A stretch of 64,000 nucleotides of DNA from Eremomyces bilateralis CBS 781.70 (lineage: Eukaryota; Ascomycota; Dothideomycetes; Eremomycetales; Eremomycetaceae). Below, in pieces: positions 22,792 through 33,352 of the stretch. The stretch is taken from positions 291,904 through 355,903 of the forward strand of contig NW_022985086.1 of NCBI RefSeq assembly GCF_010015585.1, read 5' to 3'. Below the pieces are notes generated by a model. The model saw only the letters and a program-made list of their open reading frames with translations. It did not search any database and had not been told where the DNA came from. Position 1 is the first letter of the stretch, and each line of letters starts with the position of its first letter. A program made the translations under genes and the position numbers.

Positions 22792-23586
22792 CGGTAAACA
22801 AATGACCAACGCTTGTTGGGTAAGGTCAATGGTCGTCGGAAGTTGGGCATGGTTATGGGGGTGCGGACGGTGGGAGGGTACAGGGTGCAGTGCCAGATAT
22901 GAGGCTGTAAGGCGACGAGAATGTGTGCTGGTGTGGCAGCAGAGTGTAGCGGTATAGTTGCAGGGTGACGGGTTGTAGGGTGGTAGTTGTGGCGTTGTGG
23001 TGTTCGTCTTTAACTCTTTAGTTTTCCTTCCCTGGCGATCGGGTATCAGATTGCGGCGGCAGACATATCCGATCAGTAGCTTCCTTATAATGCACCGTCT
23101 AGGACAACAATACGTGCTTGCATTAGTCCCACATATCATACGGGGAAATAAATTATAAAGGTTTGATTGGTGGTACCTGATTTTCTGAACGGCTTAAATC
23201 TTAATACTCACCTTCCTTCCAAAAATGGTGGATTTGAACGTCGTTATCCGAGTATTTCCGCTTCATTACTTGAAACGCTCTGGTTTCATTACCGCAGTCC
23301 CTGAAAAACAGTCTGCCGTGCTGTCGAAACCTTCAGGTTCTATTTATTGCACAGCTCGTCATGTCAGGTCCGTACGCCTAACCCGCAGTACCTTCCCAGA
23401 ACCTGGAGTCCGTTTTTTCACTTCCAACCCAGCTCTAGCTTTCACTCGTCGACCTTCAGAAGTTCCACCCTGAAGGTAGCCCTCCGCAGATTCGCGCAAC
23501 GTTTTGTTGCGCAAGAAATATACGTATATACAGTATATAAGGGAAGCCCTGAAGACTCGGAAAATGATGCACACTGAACGGTGGCA
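22792..23586. other. Intergenic stretch, nothing recognised
   Basis: About 0.8 kb. A small perfect hairpin (GCGCAAC, GTTTT loop, GTTGCGC) lies near 23496-23515. Open frames of 60-80 codons show no motif. Confidence 0.4.
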
Positions 23587-23990
23587 TTATTTGCATCTTA
23601 AACAACGCCCGATAACCGTCTCTCCGATCGACAACCAGTCCCAAATATCCCTCGTCGCCGTATCGTCCGAAGACGTCTCATCACCTTCCTGCCGCGTGAC
23701 TGTGCAGGCAGATGTGTGTCCAGAAGGACAACTTAGTCCAGGAGAGTAAAACCCATACCCCGCCAGCCCTGCACGGGACCGGAAAACTCGCCATATCCAG
23801 GAGGGTAACACGCCGTCGAAGTTTCGAGCGATTGGGAGCTCGATGTGAAAGTACAAATCCTTCCCCAAGCAACGAAGTACAAACCAGGGTGCACGGCATA
23901 AGTTCCGTCGACACTCGGGGTAGCACGATTCGGTGCTGGAGTGAATACTGTCGTAAGAGGACCCAAGGGGGTTGATGATTCACGCCCCAT
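23587..23990 (-). pseudogene. Fragment of a fungal Cys/Pro-rich secreted-ectodomain gene
   Basis: Minus-strand frame from 23990 reads TPLGPLTTVFTPAP, then STACYPPGYGEFSGP. A second frame then reads YGFYSPGLSCPSGHTSACT. These are the ordered blocks (PLTT.FTPP, DCYPSGY, (Y/F)SPG.CPSG.(T/S)AC) of a common Pezizomycotina family: signal peptide, Cys-rich ectodomain, Ser/Thr linker, one transmembrane helix. Here no signal peptide precedes the first block. The frame changes near 23787 with no plausible intron, and the linker and membrane helix are absent. The best reading is a truncated, frameshifted gene copy. An intact protein of similar layout lies 1.3 kb further on (25266-26184). Confidence 0.55.
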
Positions 23991-25265
23991 CGCGAAAACT
24001 GGAGGAGGGATTTCCAGAACAAAATCCCCAGATATTATTGTCCAAATCCACCATCTGCGAAAACTACTTCCTTATGGAGTCCTCCACAGAGAAGTTAATG
24101 GGTCAGGAGTCAGGGGACGGTCGACGGAGATGTTTCGCGGGCATTGGTGATCCTCGGCAAATCTTTCCAAGATGTTTTGTTAACGAAGTCTATTCCGGAT
24201 TCACCGTCAATCTCAACTAGTTAAGGGTAGCATGTTACTGTGGCAGTGCGCACCAAATAGACTGGACAACAGTTCACAACACTACAACATGATGCGTCCA
24301 ACCCACGGGCCATAACATCAGCCTGTGGTTGGTCAACTCAGACAATTTGCAGCCGTTGAATGGATTCAGCAATGTTATTTGATGACTCGTTACGGAGTAC
24401 TTCATCCAGTCCCCCTTTGCAGTGTCACTCCAGGTTGATGACAAGGCTGGTGGTCCAAGGCGCCCCAGCTGAAAATCTTAGCCACACCGAATCACATTTT
24501 CCGGTCGACTGCAGCGACTGAACCGCACATTTCCATGATACATTCCATGTACATTTTTAATTTAACGCCATTTTTGACTAACGTAATCCACCAGCGAGCC
24601 GGCCAAACCACCGAGTCGGACAGGCCAAATCTCACCAAAATCGGGATATTTCATAGCCCCGTATCTCAACCACAGCATTGTAATAAAGTCCAAAGATTGA
24701 TAGATAAACTTTATTATTCGTTTTAAGCCTCTACTTAAATTCATAGAACTCTGGCTATTGTAGTTGTATATATACCTTGGTCTCAGTAGATTTTAGCACC
24801 TAGGATCTAGGTATATATTCAACTGCAATAGCCAGAGCTCTATGAATTTAAGTAGAGGCTTAAAATGACTGCTAACTTAAAGTTTATCTAACTATCAATC
24901 TTTGGACTTTATTACAATGCTGTGGTTGAGATACAGGGCTATGAAATATCCCGATTTTGGTGAGATTTGGCCTGTCCGACTCGGTGGTTTGGCTGGCTCG
25001 CTGGTGGATTACGTTAGTTAACTATGGTATGCTTCCAGAGCATACCCATCCAAATTCACATCCCTTCATTATTCTTCAGAAACTACTTGAGAAAGAATGA
25101 TCGGGATCAGATAATGTTTGTCAAGCCCTTCTGACTATCTATGTGAGCAAAGGATTCTTGCGTGACGACTAAGTAATAACTTCTGATCCGCAAAACATCA
25201 TCTTCAATCATAAGCGGAGAATATACCGTAATATGCAGCGAACGGGATATAACGCCTCTCTGTAT
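23991..25265. other. AT-richer intergenic stretch with a foldback element
   Basis: Apart from the inverted repeat at 24577-25018 I see no gene. A TTACGGAGTAC motif lies at 24390-24400. Confidence 0.5.
24577..25018. mobile_element. 442-bp foldback/MITE-like element with ~200-bp inverted arms
   Basis: The left arm (24577 to about 24777) and right arm (about 24812 to 25018) are reverse complements with few differences, starting ACTAACGTAATCCACCAGCG at both ends. A loop of about 35 bp with TATATACC at its edges separates them. Some differences between arms are C/T or G/A transitions (for example GCCGG against GCCAG, GCCCCG against GCCCTG); there is also one 4-bp indel and a diverged patch near 24710-24720. 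No coding capacity and no clear target-site duplication. Class is unknown; structure is certain. Confidence 0.85.
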
Positions 25266-26184
25266 TCACCCCGCTAGCTCTACCGGAAAGTCTATCGGAC
25301 GTTCCTGCTTTACCGGACAGTCTACCGGATGTTGCTGCGTGGCTGGTTGGCTAGGAGTTCGTTTCCTCCACCAGAACGAATATACCGCGAAGCAGATTGC
25401 AATGATGCAAACCAGGGGAATGCTAACACTTAGGCCAACGATAAGTCCCAGATTCCTATCATCGTCATCGCCACGGCTATTGTTACTGTCATTAGGATTG
25501 TAGGGCGAAGGGCCTGATGGAATCGGTGTTCTCGATGATAACGACGTCGACGACACGACCGAGGTCGTTGCCTGGGATGAAGTGGTAGTGCTCTCACTAG
25601 CAGTTTGGAATGTGGCTGCCGTTCGCTCAGGGCCGTATGTGAAGGTCGTGCTTGGGGCTCTATCGGCAATGCTTCCCTGATTGTCGAGAAAGATGCCAGC
25701 ACCATCGTTACAACAGCGCGGACGGTTTTCACAGCAGAGAGAGCCGTTATCGCATATATGCACACGTGGAAAAAAGCCAGTTGTTTCATCTTTGAACTAG
25801 TTGTTAGCTGCAGACCCTGTGTATGCTTTCATCCGTTCTTTGCAGTCATAGAGTTCCAATTCTCTTCTATAGAGGACGACTCCAGGCTCCAGAGTACTTC
25901 ACAGTGGACTCACTATAGAGACAAATCTGCGCACAGGTTCCCGAGTCGTATGGATCAACCCTACATGGTCCTCTCACAAGAATTCCCGGCCCGTCGCCAG
26001 GGTTGTGGCATAGTCGATTAGACAGACAGTCGGCTTCTATACCGCAGCAAGCATTCGATCCGGGGCATCTCGTGTTGTTTCCACGAGGATTTCCATCGAA
26101 CCCGTAGCAAGTTATGCGACCAGCGCCGCGAACACCTTGTATAGCGGCCGCCAACACGAACGCCGGAATCCAGGTCGACCGCAT
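25266..26184 (-). CDS. Secreted-type single-pass membrane protein with Cys-rich ectodomain
   Basis: Exons 26184..25914 and 25789..25266; 264 aa. Signal peptide MRSTWIPAFVLAAAIQGVRG. Cys-rich ectodomain with RCPGSNACCG, DCLSNRLCHN, LVRGPC, SGTCAQICL, then after the splice HICDNGSLCCENRPRCCNDG and GIFLD. A Ser/Thr-rich stalk follows, then one transmembrane helix (LGLIVGLSVSIPLVCIIAICFAVY, written here with its WWRKR stop-transfer omitted) and a short tail with PVDCPVK and PIDFPVE near-repeats. The layout matches an abundant, uncharacterised Pezizomycotina family sometimes compared to wall sensors. The 124-nt intron is longer than its neighbours and uses a CAAAG acceptor. It is divergent from the mannosyltransferase gene. 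Family match is good; function is unknown. Confidence 0.8.
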
Positions 26185-26734
26185 TTCAAGTCAAAAGCAT
26201 CAACCTCAGTGTTGTTATTCAATCAATATATCATTCATAGGGGAACTTTCTTCAACTAGATTTAGAAAAGGGGGCCTGGACGAGAATGAGCTGAGCTAAT
26301 GCCCAGACTGCGGCGCCACCGAGTTTATCAACTGAAAAGAGTGAGTGAAACCTGAGCATGACCAGTCGAGGCGTACATATCGCAGGGGTCTTCGGACACT
26401 TGCACAACCATCACTTCTGCTGACGATACGGAGTAACCAATTACGAATTGAATTTATTGTGTCACCTTGGCAGCAAAGGTGTAAGCGCCATTGCGAAGAG
26501 CTGAAGCCATTGGACACTTGTCCCGCATTTGGTTTGTGTTCCCGAAAGGGTTACATTACGCAGCACCCCTTATATTGTCCCTTGCTTTCCAGGTATACTC
26601 TTTGGTGGATGTGTCCATAGCATTCTTTTGAGGAACATTGGCTTTGATTTTTGTGTTCGTGATCTTGTATTCTTGCTCGATAGGGATACTTGAGCCTTCT
26701 TCAATCATCTTCAGCCGTATTGGCCCAGTCAGTG
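26185..26734. promoter_or_regulatory. Divergent promoter: membrane protein / mannosyltransferase
   Basis: 550 bp between two divergent ATGs. Contains an ATACGGAGTAA motif at 26426-26436, related to copies at 6665 and 24390. No clear TATA box or gene seen. Confidence 0.45.
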
Positions 26735-28210
26735 ATGTTTCAATACCTAGTCCAACAGGCTGGAACAGTTTTCGGAGCACCTCGCCGGAGCCTCATACGG
26801 TGCTGCATTCTATCATTTCTATCACTCGCACTCCTTACTCTATTTTGCTGGGAAGGGCCAAGCCGACTCGTCAAAGACAAAGACTTTGACGAAGCATCCT
26901 TGGACCCATATAGACACATCACACAGATGGCAGAGAAATACTCAGTCGATATTATCCACCCCCCCTACAAAAACCAGTTCTGGGAGGTTGGCCAGCGGTC
27001 GAGACAACTCAGCCAGTGGCTCTCGAAAGCAGATGATCTAGATCAGAACTCTAACGAGAGAAAGGCCATTCTAGCGGCAGTAGAGACTGCGGCTACAGCT
27101 CTCTTCCCATTCTTGAAGGGCTCTCCGAGACAAACCAACAGCAAATTGCCGCCCTTGGCCCGTCTGAGGAGTTCTTTCGAGAAGGGTTCTCGGGGAATCG
27201 TCATTCCTGTGGGTGGAGGAGATGAATCCGTCCGCTACGCCAGTCACTTGGTCGTCTCGTTGAGGCAGATTTTTGGATGCCACCTTCCGATCCAAATTGT
27301 CTATGCTGGTGAGAGCGATCTGTCGAAGAACAACCGCGACACCATCTCAGCGCTTGATGGTACAAAGGACATCGAGTTCTTAGATGTCTTAACCATCTTT
27401 GACGACTCGACGCTGCGCCTCGAAAAAGGGGGCTGGGCCATCAAACCGTTTGCCGCGCTGGCGTCTCGATTCGAACAGGTAATTCTCCTGGATGCTGACG
27501 TCGTATTTCTACAAACACCAGAAACTCTCTTCGGACAGCGCCCATATATCGAAAACGGTGCCTATTTATTCCACGATCGACTGCTTTGGCAGCACGCCTT
27601 CCGTGACAGACACGACTGGTGGGAAGACCAAATCAAGAAACCATCACCGGCTATGTCTAAGTCTCTTGTCTGGACCAAGGACTACGCAGAGGAATGCGAC
27701 TCGGGGGTCGTCGTCGTAGATAAGGCCCGACCAGAAGTCCTCGTGGGGCTGCTCCATATCGCGTGGCAGAACACCTACGACGTACGTGAAGAGGTCACAT
27801 ACAAGATTACGTACGGTGATAAGGAATCATGGTGGCTTGGCTTTGAACTTGCTGGATCGGGCTACGAGTTCGAAGCCCACTATGGATCCATGGTGGGGTG
27901 GGCGCCCACCAACGAGGACGGCGATGCCGAAGACCAGGTTTGCAGCTTCGTGATTGCGCATCTGGACGGAGACGAAAATTTGATCTGGTACAATGGCGGC
28001 TTGCTCAAGAACAAGCTCGCGGAGCCGCAGGAGTACGCGGTGCCGAAGTTTTGGATGGTCAACGGGACCTGGGAGAAGGGCGCTACGAAGCAGGAGATGA
28101 GCTGCATGGTTGGTGCTGAAGTAAGGCGTCTGACGGGGGAGCAGCAGAGCATACTGCGGCGGAGCATAGAGGTGGCTACGAGGGTGGATGAGGTCTTGGG
28201 CCTAGGGTGA
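26735..28210 (+). CDS. Mnn1-family alpha-mannosyltransferase (GT71)
   Basis: Single exon, 491 aa. Type II Golgi protein: short cytosolic tail, then an anchor CCILSFLSLALLTLFCW near residues 27-44, then a luminal catalytic domain. Family blocks: RGIVIPVGGGDESVRYASH, FGCHLPIQIVYAG, WAIKPFAALASRFEQVILLDADVVFL (shown in two parts elsewhere; the DxD is D253-A-D255) and ECDSGVVVVDK. The last, with WWLGFELAG, is typical of GT71. Enzymes of this family add alpha-1,3-linked mannose to N- or O-glycans using GDP-mannose. The start is the ATG giving a full anchor; a TTG-led extension upstream is ignored. It is head-to-head with a Ser/Thr-rich surface protein, a plausible but unproven substrate class. The reading frame is intact. 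Confidence 0.92.
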   Translation: MFQYLVQQAGTVFGAPRRSLIRCCILSFLSLALLTLFCWEGPSRLVKDKDFDEASLDPYRHITQMAEKYSVDIIHPPYKNQFWEVGQRSRQLSQWLSKADDLDQNSNERKAILAAVETAATALFPFLKGSPRQTNSKLPPLARLRSSFEKGSRGIVIPVGGGDESVRYASHLVVSLRQIFGCHLPIQIVYAGESDLSKNNRDTISALDGTKDIEFLDVLTIFDDSTLRLEKGGWAIKPFAALASRFEQVILLDADVVFLQTPETLFGQRPYIENGAYLFHDRLLWQHAFRDRHDWWEDQIKKPSPAMSKSLVWTKDYAEECDSGVVVVDKARPEVLVGLLHIAWQNTYDVREEVTYKITYGDKESWWLGFELAGSGYEFEAHYGSMVGWAPTNEDGDAEDQVCSFVIAHLDGDENLIWYNGGLLKNKLAEPQEYAVPKFWMVNGTWEKGATKQEMSCMVGAEVRRLTGEQQSILRRSIEVATRVDEVLGLG

Positions 28211-31119
28211 TGGTGTCAAAGTCTCTTATATCGCCGAAGATGGACGACAACTCGGTGGCCGGACATGCCATATTTCCGTAGCTAAAGAGCTAGTATCGAT
28301 TAGGGTTACGTAACATAAGATGTAGGTTACAGAGATTTGCCATAATATCGATCCACTTATGAAGGATCGATTGATTGATTCATGATTGATTCGTGAACCC
28401 GTTCGGGCCAACCTCAGTCGGTCCACGTCGGGAACTAGCTGACTAGTCTACATTGTATGAAGCGTCCTGTTCGTGGTCTGTTCCTGTATCCTCTCTGTTC
28501 CAATCCATGTGGCCGAGATGGTCGATGATGAGGGCCGTCTAGGTTATCTACCATTGGGAACTCTGTTCTTGCTTGCGACGCAGCGTTGCTTTGCGATTGA
28601 CGACATCCCAGCATATTATCTGGATCTATCGTTGTGTGTTCAATCTGTTGGTCTCCTTCGCGACCTCTCGGTCTGGTTTCCATTGGTCAATAGGTCCGTC
28701 CTTCTCTTGCGAGGTGTATGCCCCTAGGAGGTGTACTAGGTCACCGTGTCGTCTTCCGGCTTTGACTATCATGGTTGCTCTCTGTGTACTCCATAACTCG
28801 CACTTAAGATGGTGATGTACTGTTTCCGTGAGGTTCGAGTTAAACAGACCACTCGTCTTTCTTTCCCGAACAGTATGGATATCGACTATGAAAATTTCCC
28901 CGGGCTAGCTCTATAAATAAGACCGGCTCGCTCTACCTCCTATATCCGTCAATGTGGTGATTGTGTTTCATGTTATTCACCCGAACTATAATTTGCCCAG
29001 GTATTGATCAGTCGATTCAGTGCGAATTATTTTATATAACCACAATATTGGCAGATCTAACCGCCATATTTTATAAATATTCTTTGAGCAGGATTATAGC
29101 GCAGAGATGGGTACCAATTCAAATATACAGCTGTGAATGCACTTTCGCTTAGGTCGCGTCTTAAGCCGTCTTCGACGGGGCCTCCCAGGCTGCTCAAGCA
29201 CGCACCAATTGTCGAACCTTGCTATATATACCCTTCTTCTAGATTCCTAGAGGGCGTCCCTTTTGGGGATTTAGCTTGGTTGGGTAGATTCATCACCAAT
29301 GCTCTCATCGTGCAAGTGCAGCGAGCATATTCTGACGCCCGTTTTCTCGGCGTTGGAGACCTTGTGCAGCGGGACCAGACCACGAAAGCAAGGAAAAATG
29401 TCTTTGCTTTAACGGGAGCCGTCTTATTTATGGTGCGGCTGATTCGCGCCGGATGGGAGAAAAAATGCTGAGGATCGACTATATAGTCCCTTCGCAGAGG
29501 ACGCCAGCACAAAGTCAAACCTTTCGCCATATGTCTTTCCGCATATGGAAAGTTTCACGGTATGGAAGGGAGATTATGCTGAGCAATTTTGTTTCAAAGA
29601 ATACCAAGTTGAATTGATCCAATAGGGTTTATCTAACCTTCAAAAATACTGGAGTAAAATTATAAACGGCATACCCGCCGCCAGTACCGGCGGCCCTTCT
29701 ACAGCTAGTTAGTTAACTACGTGATGTAGTTCATTCAAAGGGAACCGGTCAAGACTTTGTTTTAGTAGCATGGAAGCGCGTACTATGGTGTAAAATTGCC
29801 TAGAAATATTATTGCCCTGGCTATTCGGGACCAGGGTTGTGTATGGATAGTCTACACGTATGGTACTGCGTTCTCACTGAAAGCCTTGCGATCGTCTAAG
29901 GAATCTTGGAGAGAGGCTTGTCGCAAGGCTTTCTGGCGCAGTTAATTTTAGGGTCTTTTGGCCGCGTACACTCACATGGTCCCGCAAGCGGTGCGAGATT
30001 GGTGCCTGGAAAAAAACCAATCTGTTTCCGTCGGCTTGTGGCTTCTACTAACTGACTGACAAGCTATGGAGTGTGCGGCACCAATGAAGCCCACATGCAT
30101 GAAGAAAGAGTAAGGCGAAGAAGATCCGTGACTGTCGTTCGAATTGCCTCACAACAAGAATTGAATTTGCCTTCATAGAATTCCACTCAGATACTCAACC
30201 TTGCTGAGGAATTTTAGATCTGGGATATGCATGTCTTGCCATAGAAGAGGCTGCCTCCGAGACGCCGCAATTCGCCTCTCCCCTTTCCATCGCAATCCGA
30301 ACACGCACATGAGCAGAACAAGCGGTACAAATTTGGAGCGTCGGCTGTCTTCTAAAATCCCACGAGATGCTGTTTTTCTATATCCAACAAGTCACTGTCT
30401 CCAAATTCCCACTCTCCCCAAGAGAATCAGCCAATTCAGTTCGACATGTTCCATGAAGAAATAATATAGGGCCCCTCCAGGATACGAAAAGCACAAGAAA
30501 TGCTATGTCGAAGCGGAGTTGGAAACCAAGACAATTTAAGAGCAGAATATGTACCTAAGGATTCAACGAGAGGACGCCGGATAAATTTTTAGCGGAGAAT
30601 CTTCAGTCTATGACGGAAAACTTGGGCTTGGAACGGACCCTTAGCGATCGATGCGCGAGATGAGAACCGTCGAGCTCGCTCAAGACACCGCCTTCCGAAA
30701 GAAGGGACCAACGAGCATCGTGGATACTTCTCATCCGATGACCGGTTCGGATGGAGGTGAAGAGGAGTAAAAGGTGGCCGAAACTGGGTATATTGGAAGG
30801 AACTTGGGGCATCCGCATACACGCACTTGGCAAATGATACCATTGCAAGTATGGGAGATGTCTCCTTTAGTGGAACTGAAGGCCGGTATGGAGGATCAAT
30901 ATTGGAAGGACGACGAAACCATTCGGTGTGGCTATCAGATAGCAGATTGATCTTTGAATGTTTCCGGATGTATAATAATGGAATGATATTGATATGTTAC
31001 AAAGCCTGAGACGATAACCCCGCGCTATGCTGCCTCGTAAGCCATAACCTCATTACATCATGAAAATCAAATGCTCATCGGGGATTAGTATCCAAAATCA
31101 TGAGAAGTCGTCGCACTTC
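28211..31119. other. 2.9-kb gene-free stretch
   Basis: Lies between the mannosyltransferase and RAD52 3' ends. The middle (28900-29150) is AT-rich. The longest open frame (29133-29471 plus, 112 codons) has no recognised motif, and a TATA-like CTATAAATAAG lies at 28911. I see no terminal repeats, RNA gene or transposase fragment. It may hold a long non-coding RNA or decayed sequence. Confidence 0.45.
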
Positions 31120-33352
31120 TCAGACGTCCATCATCTCCTGCCCCTGAACCCCTTCAATATTGACCTTTTTCTGCGCCGGCCCCTCGCTAACCTTCTCGGT
31201 CTGCACGTTGCTCACGTCCGCCAACGGCTGTCTCGGTGCTCCTCCCATCGCCTCCGCCGGCCGCTTCACCCCTGGCTGAAAAGTCGGGGGCTTGTAGGAA
31301 TTTCGATTCGCGAGTGGGCTGTTCCGGTTCTGCGGCATTCCGACGCGTCGATTTGTGTCCGGTTGGGCGAAATTGGAGGGGTGAGGTTGCTGGCCGTTTG
31401 GATGTACCGGATGAAATGGTCGAGGACTCTGGTTTCGTGAGACGGGTCCTGGAGACTCAACTCGATTCGGCGCGTTCGTGTTCGTATTTGCACCGCCGAT
31501 CTCCGATCTTCGTATCGGTCGGGAGACGCTATGGTTGACTAGGTGGGACCGGCGAAGAGAGGAGCTTTCGGCGTTGGGGTTGAAGGCGGGGATGTCTGCA
31601 GGGAGGGGTGCTGCGGAATTGAGTGCCTGCTGCACGGCCTCAGCCGCGTGACCAGTCACAAATCCAACCAGCTGAGGCTGGTCGTTTTGTCCCTGCTGTC
31701 CCTGCTGTCCCTGCTGTCCCTGCTGTCCCTGCTGTCCCTGCTGTCCTTGCTGTGATTGTTGTGGCAGCTGTGGTGCGTTTGCAGCCAGATGGGCAAGTGC
31801 GTCAGCCAACCCAGTGCCCCCGGTTCCAGATTGTGAAGGTCGGACAGGATTTGGGTGATGGACAGGTCCCCCGTTCCTAACTTGTCGGCTTGCGTTGGGT
31901 CCTTGAGCAGCTGTGGGCAGTGGCTTTTGCTGAGGTGGAGGTGGGAGGATGAAAGTCTGGCCGTTGTGTATGACCGAGTGCCCTTTGCCTTGTTGCCCGG
32001 GGGTAGTCGACTGGCCCGGAGGACTAGGGGTTTGCTTTTGAGGAGCTGCGGTAGAAACGTCGCCGGGTCCAGATGTAGAAACTGGTCTCTGCTGTGGAGG
32101 CACAGAACCGGCATGATTGGCGTCAGGCCTTCTTGCCTGATTTAGATGAATCTGCTGTCCTCCTTGGACTGGAACTTGTCCCGGAGGGGTTGTTCGCGCT
32201 TGATGATTTGGATGATTCGATTGAACTCGTTGTCCTCCATGGGCTGGGGGTTGTCCCGGAGGTGTATTTCGTGCTGGAGGATTTGGTTGAACCGGCCGCT
32301 GCTGTTGGGGCTGCTGGGGTCGACCCTGCTGAGCTTGAGCTTGGGCCTGTGTATGTTGCGGCGGCTGTTGATGCTGTTGCGGTTGGTTCGCGTTGGATGC
32401 CCTGTTTTCGGGCTCTGCTTTCGGCTGAACTTCTAAAATCACGGCTCCGGCGGGGACAAAGTTTGACTCATCGAAGTCGTCAAACGCGTCGAGGGAATAC
32501 CCGAAGCTATCAAGCTCAGGAACTGTTGTGGATGCAGGCTTTGCGGCTGTCTCAGCAGTTCCATTGCGAGGATTTGTCTCAATTGGTTGAGGTTTTGGCT
32601 CTGGCTTTCGATAATCCACGTGTCGGTATAGGTTGTCCTCCGACCATTTTGCCGGTACGACTTTTAACTTGCTGACACGGGAGAGATAGTCTTTGTCGTA
32701 GATGCAGTTGCCGAGCAGGTTGCCGAATGACCGAAAGGACCGCTTCATGGCATCTGTCACTGCTTCTTTCTTCGCCTTCTCGAAAGCTTGTGATTTGCTT
32801 TTGGAATTCTCGCATTGGCCGTAGCCGATATCCTACAGATGTTAGCTACAATCATCATGGGAATGTGATCTCGATTCAATTACCTCATGAAAGGTGCCAT
32901 CTTTCAATGTGACTCGGACAACGGCTGATAATCCAATGTTTATACGGGAATCTTTGAGTTGATCCACCTTTGCCACTGTCAGTCGCTCTGCAGTTCCGTG
33001 TAGAATACAGTCAAACCGAACTTACGAAGTCAACTTGAAAGTTTTGAATTGAGCTTGACCAGCCATTGAAGCCAAACACTTCATTGGCAAGGTTGATCAG
33101 CTTCTCTGAAGTCACATAGTGTAGCCGTTGTCCTCCTGCTCCCGGTCTCGTGGAGATATATTCCGGGCCTAATTGTTTGTCTAGCCGAGATTGCAAAGTC
33201 GCGATCTCCTTCGCGGTATATTCATTGATACGCGGTACTTTGTCTTCGAAAGGGTTGGGTATATTCCGCGCAATACGCGCCTGTTCCTCGTGTCTGGATG
33301 TGGTCGTTAGTCGTACGTCGACATGATATGGAACCAAGACTTACGTTGGCAT
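31120..33352 (-). CDS. RAD52: RAD52 homologous-recombination mediator
   Basis: Exons 33352..33345 (8 nt), 33293..33026, 32967..32884 and 32832..31120; introns 51, 58 and 51 nt; 690 aa. Rad52 binds ssDNA as a ring, anneals strands and loads Rad51 onto RPA-coated DNA. The N-terminal domain (about 1-180) shows [76 protein letters not shown] and [10 protein letters not shown]. The rest is a long Gln/Pro/Gly-rich linker with a GQQ minisatellite and a duplicated TPPGQ-type segment, then a basic C-terminal region. The third exon needs an AAG acceptor (GGCAAAG) to keep the invariant VDF-V-D frame. At 690 aa it is longer than most Rad52 proteins, all of the excess in the linker. It is divergent from YFH7. 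Confidence 0.96.
31690..31752. repeat. 9-bp coding minisatellite (7 units) in RAD52
   Basis: Seven tandem copies of TCCCTGCTG (the last with one change), encoding repeated Gly-Gln-Gln in the RAD52 linker. The copies are identical at nucleotide level, so the array is recent and probably variable in length between strains. Confidence 0.95.

Noticed and set aside
23496-23515. Small GCGCAAC/GTTGCGC hairpin
   Set aside because: Too short to mean anything by itself; no transcript context.
11273-28210. Sterol reductase, mannosyltransferase and neighbours as a biosynthetic cluster
   Set aside because: No backbone enzyme, P450, transporter or regulator of a secondary-metabolite pathway is present; these are housekeeping genes.
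31690-31752. Regular 9-bp repeat as a possible CRISPR-like array
   Set aside because: No spacers; it is an in-frame coding minisatellite in RAD52, and the genome is eukaryotic.
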